A stretch of DNA of 23,208 bases from PHAA01 sp034678805 (GTDB lineage: Bacteria > Bacillota > Syntrophomonadia > Syntrophomonadales > Syntrophomonadaceae), in assembly GCA_034678805.1 (NCBI GenBank), contig JAXDBN010000259.1:1-23208 (forward strand), written 5' to 3'. The translations under genes and the position numbers were made by a program. Under the pieces are notes generated by a model. The model had not been told where the DNA came from and made no database searches. It worked only from the letters and a program-made list of their open reading frames with translations. Positions 15,529-23,059 of the stretch are shown piece by piece; the stretch's first letter is position 1, and every line of letters begins with the position of its first letter.

Positions 15529-17007
15529 TCATGGCCGGATATCATTCATATCGAACGGATAATCATTGTCTTCATCCGGTGGTTCGTCTTTTGGAGGTTT
15601 AGGTTTGGTCGCACCATTATCGTCATCTTTTGAGGGATCTTGGGGAGGCTCAGTCACCGCTGACGGTCCCATCAAAACCACCCGGTTCAAAGGACGATAG
15701 GAATCAGTTGCCAATTTTTCGCTTTTGATTACGGCGCCATCTTCTCCATAGAACGTCCGGAACGACCTCACTACATAGCCAAGCTGTCCGCCGATGTTGA
15801 CCACCTGTGTTCCCGGCGCCAGGGTGTTATCAACCTCGGTCACCGTGCTGAAATCAAGCGTTTGATCCACAATGCTGGAAATCTCGATCCTCTGTTTATA
15901 TTGCAGGCTGCCATAAATATTAACCGTCAGCCTGCCGCCTGAGGTGACCGCCCGGATGTATACCGGCTGGTCGGTATTATTTCTGAATCGATAATCCTGG
16001 AGTCCATAGGCAACGGTTGCATCACGTCCCAATGATACGTAGGCAACTGCCAGATTATGGTTGTGGCGCTCCACTATCTCCAGCCCGGCCAGCAGGCAGG
16101 CATTATATAAAGTGGATGATACCTGACAGATTCCCCCGCCCAGGCCCGGTTCAAATTTGTTGCCCACGATTACCTTGGCATCCAGGTAGCCCTTCTCCAG
16201 GGTTCGCTGCCCGACCGTATCATTGAACGAAAATACCGCATGGGAAGGTAGTATTTTTTTATTGATACTGGCTGCAGCCGTCTGCAAGTTGTGGGTGCGG
16301 TTAATTTCTCCGGTGTTAAAGTAGGTTGAGAAACTGGCTAATTCACCCATATTCTGCAGCATATCGGCAGTAACCTCAGGTTGAACCGGTTCTACTGTGA
16401 TTGTAACCTTGAGCGGGGCCGTCTGCCCCATAACCGCCGGGAGGCTCGAATATATCTGCTCAATATTGACCTTATTGCCATTCTGCCCTGGAATCACCAG
16501 TAATCCATTCTGGCTGTCGACCTGCAGGGTTGCATCCTGGGGGGCCTTGCCCCATTTAGCTTCCCATTCCTTGTGCAGGGCCGCTCTCTTATCCGGGTCA
16601 TAATTTATATTAACCGGATAAGGCACAGTTTTTCTCCCTGACATGTTGGCAACCTTTTTACCCCAACTTCTAGCCCTCTCCTGCTGCCAAACCGTATCGA
16701 CAATATCGTGAGGATTACTGGCCTGGCTAAGTTCGCCGAGGGTACTCTCAAATTTGTAGTCATCTTTGACAAAGCTTACTTTGGTCTTGTTAAACTCAGA
16801 AAAACCTTGAGTTAACTGCGCTTCAGCCTGTTGCTGGTCCAAACCGGCCACTGCTATACCGGCAATCTCAACTCCAGGTGCAAAGGTCTGACCATAATTG
16901 AGATCATAATAAAATCCCAAGGAAATGAATAAAAGTATTCCGATAGCTATTGGATAAAACCATTTCCGATTGCTTTGTCCCTGTTCTTGTTCTTGTTCCT
17001 GTTCCAA
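15529..17007 (-). CDS. VanW-family cell-envelope protein
   Basis: A 492-residue, membrane-anchored extracytoplasmic protein. It begins at TTG 17007 behind GGGGGATGGGGA, with a short Glu/Gln repeat (EQEQEQEQ) and one membrane segment (about 16-34). Residues 35-210 resemble the YoaR-like peptidoglycan-binding domains that usually precede VanW. The VanW domain is about 225-360, with SFNDTVGQRTLEKGY and GLGGGICQVSSTLYNA (C294). Residues about 375-447 look like a G5 domain. An acidic, proline-rich tail (450-492) ends the protein. VanW proteins occur in some vancomycin-resistance clusters, but this cell-wall context (beside mltG) and the lack of other van genes argue for a housekeeping envelope role. 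Confidence 0.88.
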   Translation of the reverse strand: MEQEQEQEQGQSNRKWFYPIAIGILLFISLGFYYDLNYGQTFAPGVEIAGIAVAGLDQQQAEAQLTQGFSEFNKTKVSFVKDDYKFESTLGELSQASNPHDIVDTVWQQERARSWGKKVANMSGRKTVPYPVNINYDPDKRAALHKEWEAKWGKAPQDATLQVDSQNGLLVIPGQNGNKVNIEQIYSSLPAVMGQTAPLKVTITVEPVQPEVTADMLQNMGELASFSTYFNTGEINRTHNLQTAAASINKKILPSHAVFSFNDTVGQRTLEKGYLDAKVIVGNKFEPGLGGGICQVSSTLYNACLLAGLEIVERHNHNLAVAYVSLGRDATVAYGLQDYRFRNNTDQPVYIRAVTSGGRLTVNIYGSLQYKQRIEISSIVDQTLDFSTVTEVDNTLAPGTQVVNIGGQLGYVVRSFRTFYGEDGAVIKSEKLATDSYRPLNRVVLMGPSAVTEPPQDPSKDDDNGATKPKPPKDEPPDEDNDYPFDMNDIRP

Positions 17008-17114
17008 TCCCCATCCCCCAAAATTCTATCCAAAAATCCATTCTTATCATTATATTATAGTTATGCGGTTAAATGAAGACTCAGAATAGTATGTTCAGCG
17101 CTGTTTTTTGCCAT

Positions 17115-17124
17115 ATGTTAACAT
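17115..17124. repeat. Perfect 10-base palindrome upstream of the VanW gene
   Basis: ATGTTAACAT reads the same on both strands. The sequence ATATGTTAA recurs 16 bases further on. It lies upstream of an overlapping pair of TATAAT-like sequences (near 17052-17062, minus strand) that probably form the -10 region of the VanW gene. An operator is possible but unproven. Confidence 0.3.
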
Positions 17125-17139
17125 TTAAAATATGTTAAA

Positions 17140-17182
17140 AGCCCATTCAATCTGCGCAGTTGAAACGCTTCAATCCTGGGCT
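17140..17182 (-). terminator. Probable intrinsic terminator after DUF1292, with alternative folds
   Basis: AGCCCA and TGGGCT (17177-17182 and 17140-17145) close a stem on the minus strand followed by TTTT. Inside, three copies of a 5-base element (TTCAA/TTGAA/TTCAA) allow two competing inner hairpins: TTCAA(N9)TTGAA around the palindrome CTGCGCAG, or TTGAA-ACGC-TTCAA. It lies 64 bases past the DUF1292 stop. Confidence 0.5.
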
Positions 17183-17246
17183 AAAAGCCTGATTTTTGGT
17201 TGTCGGCATACCATATTTTAAAGTCGGCTCTTGTTATGGGATTATG

Positions 17247-17552
17247 TTATATTTCATCCTCGCTGTCAGCCAGTTCCTGCCAGGCATCAGCAACCTTCTC
17301 CCATTCCTCGTCATCCTCTATATCGCCCAGGTATTCATTCCCTTCTTCATCATATACAACCTTCAATATGACTACTTCTACCTCTTCTTCCTCGTCCTCG
17401 CCTTCTTCTTCACTATAGGGAATCAATACCCGATAACTCTGGTCTTCCACCTCTAACTCGGCCAGAAGCTCGAATTCGTGTTCCTCTCCATCTTCATCTA
17501 CTAATACCAGTATTGGAAACTCCTCATCGTCAAAGATTTCTTCGTTATCCAT
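17247..17552 (-). CDS. yrzB: DUF1292 acidic protein (YrzB-like)
   Basis: A 101-residue, extremely acidic protein: the central part (SEEEGEDEEEEVEVVI) is almost all Glu and Asp, and basic residues are rare. The N-terminal LVDEDGEEHEFELLAELEVEDQSY and later VYDEEGNEYLGDIEDDEEW fit DUF1292, a small Bacillota family of unknown function. The ATG at 17552 has AGGAGG 7 nt upstream. It follows ruvX by 60 nt and is followed by a probable terminator. The same neighbour order (alaS, yrzL, yrrK, yrzB) occurs in B. subtilis, which supports the name. Confidence 0.85.
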   Translation of the reverse strand: MDNEEIFDDEEFPILVLVDEDGEEHEFELLAELEVEDQSYRVLIPYSEEEGEDEEEEVEVVILKVVYDEEGNEYLGDIEDDEEWEKVADAWQELADSEDEI

Positions 17553-17612
17553 AAATTAACCTCCTAACTAAAAACTAACGTCATTCTAATATTACCAGTA
17601 TTCTTTGTCAAA

Positions 17613-18029
17613 CTACTTATGGGCCTGGCGGTCGAGATATCCCTGCAGTATATTTACGGCAGCCAATTTGTCGATAACCTTTTTTCGTTTCTGCCGGGTA
17701 ACATTAGCATCTATTAATATCCTCTGGGCGGCCACGGTGGTCAATCTCTCATCCCAATAGTCCACCGGCAAACCCAGGCTATCCTGTAAATGCTGTCCGA
17801 ATTCAAGAATCTCCTGACCTTTAGGCCCTACGGTACCGTTCATGTTACGAGGAAATCCAACCACTATTTTGCTTACCCCGTATTCAGAACAGAGTTTGGC
17901 CAGCAGCGCAAGATCTTTCTGCAGGTTAGACCGGACCAGGACTGAATGTCCCTGTGCGGTCCATTCCATTTCATCGCTTATAGCTATTCCTATTCTTTTT
18001 TCGCCCACATCTAAACCCATTATTCTCAT
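17613..18029 (-). CDS. ruvX: RuvX/YqgF Holliday-junction resolvase-like nuclease
   Basis: RNase H-fold nuclease of the YqgF family, linked to pre-16S rRNA 5'-end processing in E. coli and to Holliday-junction resolution in other bacteria. From ATG 18029 the protein is 138 residues, the usual family length; the AGGG site about 9 nt before supports it over a TTG three codons upstream. Catalytic acids are visible in GLDVGEKRIGIAISD (first Asp), YWDERLTT (Glu) and the C-terminal KKVIDKLAAVNILQGYLD (last Asp). VGFPRNMNGTVGPK is also conserved. A terminator lies between ireB and this gene, so ruvX and DUF1292 may depend on read-through or a promoter of their own, which I could not find. Confidence 0.95.
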   Translation of the reverse strand: MRIMGLDVGEKRIGIAISDEMEWTAQGHSVLVRSNLQKDLALLAKLCSEYGVSKIVVGFPRNMNGTVGPKGQEILEFGQHLQDSLGLPVDYWDERLTTVAAQRILIDANVTRQKRKKVIDKLAAVNILQGYLDRQAHK

Positions 18030-18116
18030 AATAACCAATCCCTATACAAAATATCCCAGATCCATCAGGCGGTTTAGGTACTATCTTTATTTTCGCTTAA
18101 CCGTGTAATAAATGAC

Positions 18117-18144
18117 AAAAGCCCCCGCGTCACGCACGAGGGCT
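18117..18144 (-). terminator. Intrinsic terminator after ireB
   Basis: On the minus strand AGCCCTCGTG and CGCGGGGGCT form a 10-pair stem with three G-U wobbles and a five-base loop, followed by TTTTGTCATTTATT. It starts 12 bases past the ireB stop and separates alaS-ireB from ruvX. Confidence 0.7.
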
Positions 18145-18155
18145 GGTCTGCCAGT

Positions 18156-18410
18156 CTATTCGAGGTATTTCTTTAGTATAACCTCCATTATTTCGTCGCG
18201 GTCTATTTTGCAAATCAGGTTACGGGCCTGTTTATGACTGGTTATGTAGGCCGGTTCACCCGATATCATGTAACCAACCAGCTGGTTCAAGGGATTATAA
18301 CCTTTCTCCTCCAGAGCCGCATATACGGTTTTGAGAATACTATAAACCTGATCGGGATCTTCCTTCTCCCACCTGAAGCTGACTGTCTTGCCCCCCTGAT
18401 CTTGAGACAT
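18156..18410 (-). CDS. ireB: IreB family regulatory phosphoprotein (YrzL)
   Basis: An 84-residue protein of the IreB (DUF965/UPF0297) family. In Enterococcus faecalis IreB is phosphorylated on N-terminal threonines by the PASTA kinase IreK and affects cephalosporin tolerance. The signature KTVSFRWEKEDPDQVYSILKTVYAALEEKGYNPLNQLVGYMISGEPAYITSH fits the whole family; to keep within limits the key parts are TVSFRW near the N-terminus and QLVGYMISGEPAYI in the middle. ATG 18410 is chosen because GGAGG lies 8 nt upstream; a GTG three codons earlier overlaps that site. It follows alaS by 58 nt, as yrzL does in B. subtilis. No kinase gene is in the window. Confidence 0.92.
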   Translation of the reverse strand: MSQDQGGKTVSFRWEKEDPDQVYSILKTVYAALEEKGYNPLNQLVGYMISGEPAYITSHKQARNLICKIDRDEIMEVILKKYLE

Positions 18411-18468
18411 ACGGCCCACCTCCCTTTTAACCTTAGTATATTCTACACTGCTGTGATTAATCCTGCCT

Positions 18469-21108
18469 TTAGGCTAGTATTTTCTCTATCATTGACTTGC
18501 CCTCTGCCAGGGCATTGGTCAATTGATCCACATCCTTGCCCCCGGCTTGAGCCATATCCGGGCGGCCGCCGCCGCCACCGCCGGCTACCCGGGCTGCCGC
18601 GCCTACTATCTTGCCAGCATTGATTCCCCGGTCGATAACATCTTTACTGGCAAAACATATCAGGGCCACTCGGTCATCAATAACTGCCCCTAATAAAACT
18701 ACTGCACTGCCGAGTTTATCTTTAAGGCGTTCCGCCATTTGCCGCAAATTGTCAGTATCAGGACTCTGGACATCCGCCACCAGAACCTTGGCTCCGTTAA
18801 TCTCAAATGCTTTTTCAATGACATCCTCACCGGCTGACCTGGATAGACGGCTTTTCAAATGTATTATTTCCTTATCTTTTTCCTTCAAGGCCCGGTTGAG
18901 AGCATCAATCCTTTTGTTGATATCTGTAGGGTTAGTCTTCAAAGCATTTGCTGCCTCTCTTACTTCCCGTTCAATCTGATTGAAATATTCCATAGCACCA
19001 CGTCCGGTAAAGGCTTCGATACGGCGTAGACCGGAACCGATACTGCCCTCACTGGTCAGCTTGAATAAACCAATCTCCCCCGTATTCCTGACGTGGGTAC
19101 CGCCGCAGAGTTCCATGCTGAATCCGTCCACTTCGACTACCCTGACTTCATCCCCGTATTTCTCTCCGAACAGGGCAGTGGCTCCCATTTCCCGGGCTTC
19201 ATTGATATCGGTGACAGTGGTCCGGACCGTGTAACCGGATAATATGGCTTGGTTCACAATCTCCTCGATTTCTGTCAGCTGTTCCCCGGTTAAGGCGGAG
19301 AGCTGGGAAAAGTCAAACCTGAGCCGGGCCGGCTCAACCAGAGATCCTTTTTGCTGGGCGTGTTCCCCCAGTACTGTTCGCAAAGCTTTATGAAGCAGGT
19401 GGGTAGCGGTATGATTACGGGCCGTATCCAAGCGGCGCCCGGTTTCCACTTCCAGGCGAATGAGGTCACCGGTACGCAGGCTTCCGGACAGCTGCCCGCG
19501 GTGAACAATCCAGCGGGCTACTTTTTGGACGTCGTTGACTGCTACCGTTCCGGTATCAGCATGGATAAATCCAATATCCGCTACCTGCCCGCCGCTTTCG
19601 GCATAGAAAGGAGTGCTGGAACTAATTACAATTACCTGCGCATCTGCAGCGAAATCAACCTGCACCCCGTCTTTAATGATTGCCAAAACAACCGACTCTT
19701 CCTCATATCTATCGTATCCGGTAAATCCGGTTCCGGGCACATCGGCCAGGATTTGGGCCAGCATTTGTTCCTCGGCAAATACATTGTCACTTTTCTGAGC
19801 CTGGCGAGCCCGGTTACGCTGCTCTTCCATCATACGATTGAAGCCGTCTTTATCAACCGTAAAGCGGTTTTCTTCCGCCATATCCTCGGTAAGGTCCAGC
19901 GGAAAGCCATAGGTATCATACAAGGTAAAGGCTTCTTCGCCCTTAATTTCCCGGCGGCCTTCGCCCACAGCGGTTTGGATGATTTCATCTACTTTTTTGA
20001 CCCCTTCTTTAAGGGTAATAAAGAACCGCTCTTCCTCCAATTTTATGACTTCCTGGACAAAGCTTTCCTTTTCCATTAAATAGGGGTAGGCATCCCTCAT
20101 TATTTCACAGACGACCTCAACCATCTTGTATAAAAACGGTTCTTCCAGACCCAGGAATTGACCGAACCTCACTGCCCGCCGCAGTATCCTGCGCAGCACA
20201 TATCCGCGCCCGTCATTACTGGGCAGAACTCCGTCAGCTATCAGGAAGCTACAAGCCCGGCTATGGTCGGCGATAACCCGGAAAGGAAAACCTCCCTCGC
20301 CCGGATCATAGCTCCGGTTGGTCAGGGTTTCAATCTGCTTGATAATTGGTGTAAACAGGTCAGTCTCAAAATTGCTTTCTACGTTCTGCAGAATTGAACA
20401 CAACCGTTCCAAGCCCATTCCGGTATCTATGCTGGGCCGGGGCAGGGGTGTCATCTCGCCCTGATCATTACGGTTGAACTGCATGAATACCAGGTTCCAT
20501 ATCTCCAGCCAGCGGTCACAATCACAGACTCCTATACCACATTGGGGATGTCCGCATGAATATTGCTCACCGCGATCATATAGAATCTCGCTGCAAGGTC
20601 CGCATGGTCCGGTGTCTCCCATACTCCAGAAATTATCCTTTTCACCCAGGCGAACTATCCTGGCCGCCGGGACGCCGATCATATCGCGCCAGAGCAGATA
20701 GGCTTCCTCGTCATCCTGGTAAATCGTGGCCCAGAGTCTCCCCTCAGGCAGACCGGCAACATCGGTTAGGAACTCCCATGCAAACTTAATCGCATCCTCC
20801 TTGAAATAATCACCGAAGGAGAAATTGCCCAGCATTTCGAAGAATGTATGATGGCGAGGTGTACGGCCGACGGTATCCAAATCATTGTGTTTGCCCCCCG
20901 CCCGTACGCATTTCTGCGAGGTTGTAGCCCGGTTGTAGGGCCGTTTATCTATACCCAGGAAAACATCTTTGAACTGGTTCATCCCGGCATTGGCAAAGAG
21001 CAAGGTAGGATCGTTAAACGGAACTAGTGAAGAACTCTCGACCACCATGTGCTGCCGTTCCTCAAAATATTCCAGGAAAGTTTTGCGAATTTTACTGCTG
21101 GTCCACAC
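18469..21108 (-). CDS. alaS: Alanine--tRNA ligase
   Basis: Charges tRNA-Ala and edits mis-acylated Ser and Gly. The 879-residue product is full length. The class II catalytic core (1-240) has NAGMNQFKDVFLG, RTPRHHTFFEMLGNFSFGDYF and SIDTGMGLERL. The editing domain carries the zinc site H566/H570 (NHTATH) and C668/H672 (CGGTH). The C-terminal C-Ala domain ends in a glycine run (GGGGGGRPDMAQAGGKD). Six cysteines at 169-197 (CGPC to CDCD) form an extra cluster next to the active site, as in some clostridial AlaS as far as I recall. It starts at GTG 21108 behind AGGAGGA. A promoter precedes it; there is no room for a T-box leader. Confidence 0.98.
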   Translation of the reverse strand: MWTSSKIRKTFLEYFEERQHMVVESSSLVPFNDPTLLFANAGMNQFKDVFLGIDKRPYNRATTSQKCVRAGGKHNDLDTVGRTPRHHTFFEMLGNFSFGDYFKEDAIKFAWEFLTDVAGLPEGRLWATIYQDDEEAYLLWRDMIGVPAARIVRLGEKDNFWSMGDTGPCGPCSEILYDRGEQYSCGHPQCGIGVCDCDRWLEIWNLVFMQFNRNDQGEMTPLPRPSIDTGMGLERLCSILQNVESNFETDLFTPIIKQIETLTNRSYDPGEGGFPFRVIADHSRACSFLIADGVLPSNDGRGYVLRRILRRAVRFGQFLGLEEPFLYKMVEVVCEIMRDAYPYLMEKESFVQEVIKLEEERFFITLKEGVKKVDEIIQTAVGEGRREIKGEEAFTLYDTYGFPLDLTEDMAEENRFTVDKDGFNRMMEEQRNRARQAQKSDNVFAEEQMLAQILADVPGTGFTGYDRYEEESVVLAIIKDGVQVDFAADAQVIVISSSTPFYAESGGQVADIGFIHADTGTVAVNDVQKVARWIVHRGQLSGSLRTGDLIRLEVETGRRLDTARNHTATHLLHKALRTVLGEHAQQKGSLVEPARLRFDFSQLSALTGEQLTEIEEIVNQAILSGYTVRTTVTDINEAREMGATALFGEKYGDEVRVVEVDGFSMELCGGTHVRNTGEIGLFKLTSEGSIGSGLRRIEAFTGRGAMEYFNQIEREVREAANALKTNPTDINKRIDALNRALKEKDKEIIHLKSRLSRSAGEDVIEKAFEINGAKVLVADVQSPDTDNLRQMAERLKDKLGSAVVLLGAVIDDRVALICFASKDVIDRGINAGKIVGAAARVAGGGGGGRPDMAQAGGKDVDQLTNALAEGKSMIEKILA

Positions 21109-21147
21109 AGGCAGTCCTCCTCAATCCATAAAATGCTTTATTAGACT

Positions 21148-21176
21148 ATTTTCTTTTATAAACGAGTTCGTGTCAA
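21148..21176 (-). promoter_or_regulatory. Predicted sigma-A promoter of alaS
   Basis: On the minus strand a perfect TTGACA (21176-21171) is followed after 17 bases by GAAAAT (21153-21148, 4/6 match). The site fits in the 84-base gap before alaS and gives a leader of roughly 35 nt. Confidence 0.55.
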
Positions 21177-21192
21177 TAAATCCCCGCCCAAA

Positions 21193-22221
21193 TTAGGTCC
21201 CTACCAATTTCAGATACAGATAGCTGCCTATTATTTTGAGGGTGGCGGCCAAAGGCACGGCAATGAGCATACCCCATATACCCATCAGCTTACCACCGGC
21301 CAATAAGGCGAATACCATTAACAACGGGTGTATCCCTACCCGCTCCCCAATTAGACGCGGGGTAATAATATTGCCCTCAAGCTGCTGGATTACGACCAGG
21401 GCGGCCAACATATACAGGGCTTCATTCAGGGAATGAGATAAAGCCAGGCCGACCGCGGGTATCCCTCCCAGGAAGGGTCCGAAATACGGTATCAATTCGC
21501 CCAGGCCGCCGATTACACCTATCAGGAGGGGATAGGGTACACCGATCAGGGCGGCCGCCGCGCCGATTAATAATCCAACCATAGCGGCGATTATAAGGTA
21601 GCCCTTGCATAATTCGATGATTACCCGGTCAATCCTAGCCATTAATGCCCCCATTTCCCGGCGGGTGCCCGGAGGCCAAAAACCGGCCATATTGTGTTTG
21701 ATCAACTCCCAGTCTTTTATGATATAAAAGGCCATAATGGGGGCGAAGATCACCAGTATCGCTTTATTCAGGAGGTTGTAAAGTGAAGAGACAATACTGT
21801 TCAACGCGGCATAGATGCTGTTTTCAAGTTTTCCGGTATATTGTGCAATAATCTCACCTATTCTGCCCTGGACTTGCATGCCGTTAAGCCGGTCGATAAA
21901 ATTTTGCAGCTGGTTCTCATACTGGGGCAGCAAAGACGCCAGATTGCTGAGTTCGCCGATCAGGTTGGGTATGGTTAACCATAATATGATCCCGGCCGCA
22001 ATAATAACTACCAGATAGATGGACAGGATTGCCCACACCCTTTTAAATCCCTTACCCTCCAGCCATAATACCGGGCGGTAGAGAAAATAGGCCAGCACCC
22101 CGCCGGCCAGGAAACTTAAGACAACATCGCGGACCAGAAATAAAAAATAGAAGGTGGTCCCCACCACCCCCAATAAAATCATGGTCCGCACCAGCTTACT
22201 ATTCCAAGCCATCATGCTCAT
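21193..22221 (-). CDS. AI-2E family (UPF0118/YrrI-like) membrane transporter
   Basis: A polytopic inner-membrane protein of about 342 residues. Two N-terminal membrane segments are followed by a third, then a soluble stretch (about 95-140). The C-terminal half has about five segments and the diagnostic loop GGLGELIPYFGPFLGGIPAVG, then QQLEGNIITPRLIGERVGIHP. The family name comes from E. coli TqsA (AI-2 export), but many members move other solutes or ions, so the substrate is open. The start is uncertain: TTG 22239, ATG 22221 and ATG 22215 all lack a strong ribosome site; I report 22221. In B. subtilis a relative (yrrI) also lies near alaS. Confidence 0.88.
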   Translation of the reverse strand: MSMMAWNSKLVRTMILLGVVGTTFYFLFLVRDVVLSFLAGGVLAYFLYRPVLWLEGKGFKRVWAILSIYLVVIIAAGIILWLTIPNLIGELSNLASLLPQYENQLQNFIDRLNGMQVQGRIGEIIAQYTGKLENSIYAALNSIVSSLYNLLNKAILVIFAPIMAFYIIKDWELIKHNMAGFWPPGTRREMGALMARIDRVIIELCKGYLIIAAMVGLLIGAAAALIGVPYPLLIGVIGGLGELIPYFGPFLGGIPAVGLALSHSLNEALYMLAALVVIQQLEGNIITPRLIGERVGIHPLLMVFALLAGGKLMGIWGMLIAVPLAATLKIIGSYLYLKLVGT

Positions 22222-22261
22222 CCCGCTTTCAAAGCCCAACCTGGATCACGGCCAATTATGC

Positions 22262-22438
22262 TTACACCGTGCCAGGAAACTCATCGATGGCGGTTAATAC
22301 CCCATCTTCGCCCACTTCGTAGAGGTTAAGCCTTCCCCGGGCATAATTAAACTCCAGGAAACAATTCCAGCAATAATACTGCTCGCTTCCCACCCTGCCG
22401 ACCTGCAGACCACGGCAAACGGGGCACTTCAATGTCAT
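22262..22438 (-). CDS. Small zinc-ribbon protein
   Basis: A 58-residue protein that I translated by hand. It opens MTLKCPVCRG and has a second knuckle, CWNC, about 15 residues later: a CxxC...CxxC zinc ribbon. After it comes a short acidic C-terminal part (RLNLYEVGEDGVLTAIDEF). The ATG at 22438 overlaps the stop of the upstream PRC-barrel gene (ATGA), and AGGAAG lies just before it, so synthesis is probably coupled. I do not recognise a specific family; possible roles are nucleic-acid or protein binding. The next gene downstream is the AI-2E-type transporter. Confidence 0.8.
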   Translation of the reverse strand: MTLKCPVCRGLQVGRVGSEQYYCWNCFLEFNYARGRLNLYEVGEDGVLTAIDEFPGTV

Positions 22439-22902
22439 TTTCGATCGCTTCCTTCCTGAGATATAATTGCGTTTTCCTGGCTCACCCAGCGTACTGCCTC
22501 TAAGGGCAGTTCCTGGCGGCCATTGAGAATGTCCTTAAAAACCCCGGCTGATACTTCAACCCCTTGAATCTTTTTATCATCCACATTTATGATGAAATCG
22601 CTGAGCATGCCGAGTTCTTCCCCGGTGCAGTCAAATACCGTATCTCCGCATTTCTTATCATATATGGATGATTCTTCCCCATGGGCATAGGATTTAATAC
22701 TATCCTGGCTGAAAATCATTACCGCGGCCGTGCCCAAAATTAGGTCATCCCTATTTATAATCCCTGCTTCTCCTTGATTGGTATCGACCACCAGGTAGGC
22801 CAATTCGAAATCGTCACCAACCACCCCTCTGCGCACCTGGCCTATTATTTCGGCCGTGTCTTTTAGCATCACCGGAAGATTTTCCAACCCCCGCAATTTC
22901 AT
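22435..22902 (-). CDS. PRC-barrel domain protein (YrrD-like)
   Basis: A 155-residue protein with two PRC-barrel-like halves. The first (about 3-75) runs from KLRGLENLPVMLKDTAEIIG through LAYLVVDTNQGEAGIINRDDLI. The second (about 83-150) has GDTVFDCTGEELGMLSDFIIN and ends QELPLEAVRWV. PRC barrels occur in RimM and in photosynthetic reaction centre H subunits; free-standing double-barrel proteins like this are common in Bacillota and uncharacterised. GAGGTGAG precedes the ATG. B. subtilis YrrD is also a PRC-barrel protein located between the rarA and alaS regions. It is followed by the overlapping zinc-ribbon gene. Confidence 0.85.
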   Translation of the reverse strand: MKLRGLENLPVMLKDTAEIIGQVRRGVVGDDFELAYLVVDTNQGEAGIINRDDLILGTAAVMIFSQDSIKSYAHGEESSIYDKKCGDTVFDCTGEELGMLSDFIINVDDKKIQGVEVSAGVFKDILNGRQELPLEAVRWVSQENAIISQEGSDRK

Positions 22903-22986
22903 GTCAGCTCACCTCGATAGATTAATACATAAAAAAGCAACCTTTCAGGCGATAGTTTATCCCGTTCTGCCCAAAAAATGTGCCTG

Positions 22987-23016
22987 CTGGCAGCAGCCCT
23001 GCAGTTGATCTATAAT
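22987..23016 (+). promoter_or_regulatory. Predicted sigma-A promoter of rarA
   Basis: TATAAT at 23011-23016 is a perfect -10. CTGGCA at 22987-22992 is a 4/6 match for the -35 with an 18-base spacer. It lies about 44 bases before the rarA start in the divergent intergenic region. A matching promoter for the PRC-barrel gene on the other strand was not clear. Confidence 0.5.
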
Positions 23017-23059
23017 GAAGGCGTACTATAACTTGTTAAATCGGGAGGTAGTCTTGCGG

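Noticed and set aside
15529..17007. Vancomycin-resistance gene cluster
   Set aside because: VanW-domain proteins are widespread in Bacillota; no vanHAX, vanRS or D-Ala-D-Lac ligase gene is present.
17200..17418. Serine-rich plus-strand frames
   Set aside because: They mirror the Glu/Asp codon run of DUF1292 on the other strand (GAA/GAG read as TTC/CTC and shifted frames as TCT/TCC).
19351..20079. 242-codon open frame on the plus strand
   Set aside because: It lies wholly antisense to the alaS coding region, has no ribosome site and its protein is not family-like; it is a shadow.
21109..21192. T-box riboswitch before alaS
   Set aside because: The gap to the upstream gene is only 84 bases and has no AGGGTGG-type T-box sequence; a plain promoter fits.
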